The notes below the pieces were generated by a model. That model had not been told where the DNA came from. It saw only the letters and a list, made by a program, of their open reading frames with translations, and searched no databases. Of a DNA stretch of 64,000 nt, positions 59,019-64,000 are shown one piece after another (the first letter of the stretch is position 1; each line of letters begins with the position of its first letter). Source of the DNA: Oenanthe sinensis (Eukaryota > Streptophyta > Magnoliopsida > Apiales > Apiaceae); NCBI GenBank assembly GCA_028671895.1, contig CM053799.1:51895455-51959454 (forward strand). Reading direction: 5' to 3'. The position numbers were made by a program, and so were the translations under genes.

Positions 59019-59240
59019 GTTGCCCCTAATCCTATTGGTCGAAAACATGCAACCAATAGGATTAAAGCCTCGTACTTCGCGCAGACATATCAGATACATC
59101 CTACACAACATGTCAATTAGTTTTTTCATTTGATTCAAACTCTTCCTCTTTGCTTTATAAATACTCCCATTCTCAATTAGGGTTTCATATTAAGCTTCAA
59201 TCTTCCACAATAGCTATCCATCTTTTGCAGCCTCGTAACC

Positions 59241-61788
59241 ATGGTGAAGAAAAGTGCTAAAACCGTAGCTTCTGATGCTAAAAACACAAACAGACCCACC
59301 TGGACTCCGACTTCAACACTGGATAACAATGACAATAACATGAGTTTAATTAAAGATGTGAAAATCGACGAGATGATGCTGTTATTTGATGGTAACGTTC
59401 ACGCGGTTATCCCTCAAACCATTGAGGGATCCGATTGGCATAACGAAGGTTGGGTAAGCTTCTACTGCTACCTATTCGACATAGGGCTTCGATTTCCCTT
59501 TCCTAGCTTCATCGAAGATTTGCTCAAAACCATGGACGTAGCGCCTGGGCAATTGATGCCCTCGGCATGGAGGATGCTGGCGTGCCTCAATGCTATTGAA
59601 GAGAAGCATCACGTAGGTGTTAGTGTTGAATTAATTCATCACGTCTTCGATACCAAGAGATTCAATAAGTGTCGCTACGGGCTAGTTTTCAAGAACAAGG
59701 AGGATCCTCTGATTTATAACTTGGAGAAAAGCTCATTGGGAGAGAGGGGTACTTATCTTCGTGCGCTGTGGAATAAAGAAGGTATCACACTGCATTTGTT
59801 TTTATCTTCTCTGTGACTTAGTTCTTGTAGCCTTTGTGTTTGATGAAATGTTCAATTAAGTTTTTTAGCGCACATAACTACTATGTCACATTCCTGTAAC
59901 ATTTGCATTGTCATGTTGAAGAGCTTTGACATTGAGGATTATATTATGTATGTCGTATACTTGCTATTGCATTCCTCGTTGTTGGTTGTCACGTTGGGCT
60001 CCTGCTAACTATGTTGCTTCAATTGGTCTGTTGAAATATATTGCATTTAGTTGTCGGTACCAATTTGCTTCTAAGAATCAAGTAATTGTATATGTGACTG
60101 GCTTCAACTAGGCATTCACTAATTGTTGTTGTTGCCATTATTGATGTACCTTGTCTGTGCTCGTCGTGTGTTTGGTAGTGTATCTGTGACAACTTAACTC
60201 ATCATTTTACCTTCTTTGTGTTTGTCTGTATTGATCTTCATTGGGCAGAGTCTGTCCTGTTAGTTAACAGTTGATAATCGTGTGCTTCACAAAATGTCTT
60301 ACAAGTTTGTCAAATATTGCTTCGAATCGTATCTTTGTTGCCGTATGAAACCTCAATACCTTCATATACTTTTAGTTGTCGTAATATATTTCTCATCATT
60401 CACCATATGTTTAAATAAGGGACTGTCTTGATCATTTCTTCAATGTCATATATTTCTTACTAGATCGCACTGTTGAGTCTGCGGAAGTTAATGATGACGT
60501 CCAGAAGACTTTGGAGATCATCAAAAGTCTAAGCGTATCCGACAGGTTATGGCCTAATCTCCTCGGCCGTCCTATTCGGTATGCCACCCAGGTTGTTGTC
60601 AAAGATTTTGTTGAGAAATTGACGAAGAGTTCTGCTTAACACGTGAAAGAAACTCCTGAGAAGCCCTTAGCTTCCACAGCCGCTGGTAGAACTAAAAGTA
60701 AACTTCAGACCCCTGTAACGAAAGACGACACTGTTATGAGTGTGTCCTCAGGTTCGGCTGACAGTCCCAACAATGACAAGGGGGGCGAGATAAGTTCCGG
60801 TCAGTTGTTTGCTAGAGGTATGCGTGGACTCTTTACATTAGCAGCTTACTTATCTTTGAGTATGTGTCTATCCATGTTGATTCTCTCTACAATTGATCCA
60901 TTTATAATGGTTGTAGAGTTCAAGCCCCCTACATTCCGTGCTTTTACCATGTCGAGCAAGGAATTGTTTGCTAAACGCCTTCGAGACGATATGTCCATTG
61001 ATACTTCTTCATCCAAGGTCCGTCCATCTTTTGGTCCAACCTTTAGCTCCCCTGTCACCAAGAAAGCGAAGATCGGCTCACCATCCCTGTCGTCACTTGC
61101 TAAGGTTGACGTTCTCGCTCCTGGTATTGCCCATAGGTACACTGTTGGGGCTAGACCTTCGACCTTCGCTCACCTGCTCAAGGATATGTTGTTACCACAG
61201 TCCGTCGATGGTCATGCTACTAAGAATCCAGACCAGGTTCTTGAAGATGCTACCGGGCACATCTACCATGTATGTTTTTTACTACCTTTACAATCTACAT
61301 GTCATTTATAATTGCTTTGTGCTCAATATAAACAGGATTTTTTATGTATTATCATCTGTCTGCAGGCTCTACAAAGTACCTTGGTGGCCCGTGAAGCCTA
61401 CGAGAGTGAGTTGAAGTTGCTTAGGGATGTAGAGGTCGAGCACGGTAAGTGTGCTGGAAAAATTCGTGTTGCTCAGGAACAGGCCGAGATTAATCTAAAA
61501 GCTGCCAACGACGTCCGAAAGGAGTTTGATGACTTTGCTGTTAAAGTTCAAGAGTCTGAGAAGAAGTATCATGAGGAAGCTATGGCTACTTCTCGACAAC
61601 AAATTATGCGCACCCGAGCCGAGATGATGTTAGAATACAAGCGTGGAGAATGGTCGGCTTGGGAGATAGATGAGACAGTGAAAATCTACAATGACACATA
61701 TCTTGATGACGCTTTCGACGTTGATAATGAAAATGTGGACAATAGTGGCCAGGACCTGCCCAAAGATGACGACGATGACACCATGTGA
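59241..61788 (+). CDS. Antisense spliced gene of the second Tat element
   Basis: Four inferred exons, all GT-AG and phase-compatible: 59241-59781 (ATG in an ACCATGG context), 60464-60817, 60917-61269, 61366-61788. Exon 1 has the same domain as the first element's gene: GWVSFYCYLFDIGLRFPFPS and LMPSAWRMLACLNAIEE (Transposase_28-like). Exon 2 is Ser/Thr-rich. Exon 4 is a coiled coil (REAYESELKLLRDVEVEHGK) ending in an acidic tail (DLPKDDDDDTM). One TAA (60,637-60,639) breaks exon 2. The intron 60,818-60,916 is a multiple of three and stop-free. The protein's function is unknown; it lies opposite to integrase. Confidence 0.78.
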
Positions 61789-63031
61789 CTACTTTATGTT
61801 GCTCTATGCAGTCGATTCATATAGGATTTGAACCTTTCTTTTCGTATTTTTGATAACTATTCGGGTTGATTTGTTTGCTATTTATAGTTCCTGTTTCTCT
61901 CTTTGAGTGGGGAATGCGTATGATTTTATCTTGACCGTTAACGTTGGCTTTCGACATTTAACACGACTTGTCGTGTTGGTTTTAATTCTATTCCCCGTAG
62001 TTCCTTTTAACTTGCTCTTCCTTGTTGCCACTGGTCTTAGTTTCATATTTCCAGGTTTATGTCAGACTCTAAGTTAGCGTCGACTTCACTGCCAGATGTC
62101 AACCAATATGTCGACGGTAAAGACTGTTGTCACATTATAACCATACAATGATGTTGGCTATGTGTAGATAGTCATGTTAGGTGTGTTATTTCACAGTATT
62201 TAACTATTCATGCTGGTTGACATGACCAGTCAGGACATGTCGAATATAGTTACATGTTGTGATGCCATCGAACGTTAATCATAATAGCAACAAATTCATA
62301 GTGTTCCGTGGAATTGTGAGAAATATTCGTAGTGAAATATTGTGACAAATTGGTCATATTTTAATGATGTAGTACAAATATGAGAAATTATAGCGTTGTC
62401 ATATGATGTATTCGTAATAATGAGTTTTATCGTAATCCCATGTAATATCTAATAAATTTTTAATTTCGTAGGTGCATGCACAACGTTAAGTCGTTAAAAG
62501 GCCTCCCCCTCTTGAAACGTACTTAGTAGTCTTTTTTTTTTATGTTGTATGTTGTCGGCAAATCCCATGTAAAAATGATACTCGTCTTTTACTATTACTC
62601 AGTGTGATTTGGATTATTGATAAGGGTATTCCCCCTGTCGTATGTAATGTAGTAGGGTGATCAGCCCATTTGTTTATAGAGTCAAGGTAATATGCCCCTG
62701 TCTAGTGTTTACGTCATGTCTGGGTGTTGACAGAATACATTTATTTTTAAGTCAAGACACAAACTATATCACAATATCGAGAAACAAGCATGTAAATGAT
62801 AACTAAGGTATTACATACGACATGTCATTTCGATACTCAAGCACATATGTAAATCACAAACATCATATGCATTTTATTACGTTTATCAAGCTAACAAAGC
62901 ATACGTTCATAGACAAAAGAAATCAACTGAAAATAATCCGACTGATGCTGATAACTAAGGCGTTTGTCCTAACGACTTATTGTATGATAGCTAAAAATTA
63001 AAGCAAGACAAATAAAGAGTATGAAAAGAAG
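61789..63031. other. Spacer between antisense gene and integrase of Tat 2
   Basis: The 3' flanks of two convergent units. Non-coding, with scattered GTCGACA-type words and a T9 run, but no clear tandem repeat. Confidence 0.45.
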
Positions 63032-64000
63032 CTACATGTGATATTTCTTGAGGTGAAGTGCGTTCCAACTTCTCATGACTTGCTTACCGTCAAGTGTCGA
63101 CAGCCTGTACGCGCCTCGTCCGACGACTTCATCAATTAAGTACGGACCTTCCCATGTGTCAGCAAACTTTCCAGCGTTTTTATCGACAGTGTTCTGGAAC
63201 ACCTTCCTCATGACCATGTCTCCTACATGGAACGTCCTAACGTAGACATTTTTGTTGTAAGCATTGGCGACTTGCTGTTGATAAGACGCCATACGTATTG
63301 CAGCCATGTTGCGTAATTCATCTATTGTGTATAGGTCATGTGATAGTTCATTCCTGTTGGATTCACTATTCAAGAATCCATACCTAGTTGTAGGCATAAT
63401 TACCTCTGTAGGCAGGACGGCTTCAGTTCCATAAACGAGACTAAAAGGTGTCTGTCATGTCGACGTCTTGGGTGTTGTCCTGTCCGACCACAAGACCTAA
63501 GGTAATTCTTCTGCCCAGCGTCCTTTGTGGGACGTCAGCCTCTTTTTGAGGTTGTTAATAATTATCTTATTGCTTGACTCCCCTTGTCCATTTGCTTGTG
63601 GGTACCTTAGCGTCGACTTGACCAGTGTGATGTTCCATTGTCGACAAAATGCTTCTGTCTTGTCACTTATGAATCGTGACCCATTGTCACAGACGATCTC
63701 GGATGGGACACCAAACTTACAAATGATATTTCTCTTAATAAAGGAAATTACCTCACTTGACTTTACCTGTCAGAAAGCTTCCGCTTCAATCCACTTCGAA
63801 AAGTAGTCCGTTACTGCCAACATAAAAACTTTCTGCCCAGGGGCTGGTGGCATTTTTCCCACTATGTCCATACCCCACTTCATGAAGGGCCACGAAGGTA
63901 TGGATGGGTGTAATTGTTCATAGGGCTGATGAATAATGGGAGCATGTCTCTGGCAGGTGTCACATTTCTTGACATATTCAACAACATCTTGCTTTACCGT
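63032..64000 (-). pseudogene. Integrase of the second Tat element (partial, off right edge)
   Basis: From the window edge leftward: zinc-finger CDTCQRHAP near 63,960, catalytic WGMDIVGKMPPAPG, VTDYFSKWIEAEAF, IVCDNGSRF and QANGQGESSN, then SDRTTPKTST and LVYGTEAVLPTEV, and the C-terminal part 63397-63032 (MVMRKVFQNTVDKNAGKFAD, TWEGPYLIDEVVGRGAYRLS) ending at 63,032. Stop codons occur near 63,773, 63,499 and 63,455. The rest of pol and the 5' LTR lie to the right of the window. Confidence 0.88.

Overview
The window is nuclear DNA of a flowering plant. Evidence: GT-AG spliced exons, a receptor-like protein immune gene, a DTX/MATE transporter, plant-type Ty1/copia and Ty3/gypsy (Tat and chromovirus) retrotransposons, Stowaway and hAT elements, and an AT-rich background. 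Gene style fits a eudicot; an asterid such as Apiaceae is only a guess. No bacterial, organellar, CRISPR or tRNA features were seen.

Layout. 0-2.8 kb: the last two exons of a host gene entering from the left, then a small hAT-like element. 2.87-12.62 kb: a Ty1/copia array of the form LTR-internal-LTR-partial internal-truncated LTR, all on the minus strand. 12.6-14.5 kb: a chromovirus scrap and a Stowaway MITE. 14,556-23,627: a complete 9.07-kb hAT transposon with perfect 18-bp terminal inverted repeats and a perfect 8-bp target duplication. It encodes a nearly intact BED/hAT transposase and carries pieces of several host genes: adenosine kinase, a monoacylglycerol-lipase/caffeoylshikimate-esterase-like gene, an SR-type splicing protein with its upstream region, and at least one unassigned fragment. 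24.2-27.5 kb: thioredoxin-fold (nucleoredoxin-like) exons, a solo copia LTR inside a GC-rich-TIR MITE, and a chromovirus relic. 27,479-38,389: a full Tat-lineage Ty3/gypsy element with target duplication GGTTG, inserted in that relic. It carries minus-strand gag-pol and a plus-strand, intron-containing antisense gene. 40-46.6 kb: a receptor-like-protein locus with a triplicated upstream segment, the 1101-aa RLP gene and a decayed second copy. 47.7-49.3 kb: shuffled exons of a lysophospholipid acyltransferase joined in phase to BAG-domain exons. 50.7-51.2 kb: a second GC-rich-TIR MITE. 55.2-56.8 kb: a MATE transporter gene broken by one 5-bp tandem duplication. About 58.4-64 kb: a second Tat-type element running off the right edge, again with an antisense spliced gene opposite its integrase.

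How it fits together. The only apparently functional host gene fully inside the window is the RLP; the MATE gene is one small lesion away from intact. Almost everything else is nested transposons. Two themes stand out: transposon-mediated host-gene capture (the 9-kb hAT, and perhaps the LPCAT-BAG patchwork), and two Tat elements that each maintain a spliced gene on the strand opposite to gag-pol.
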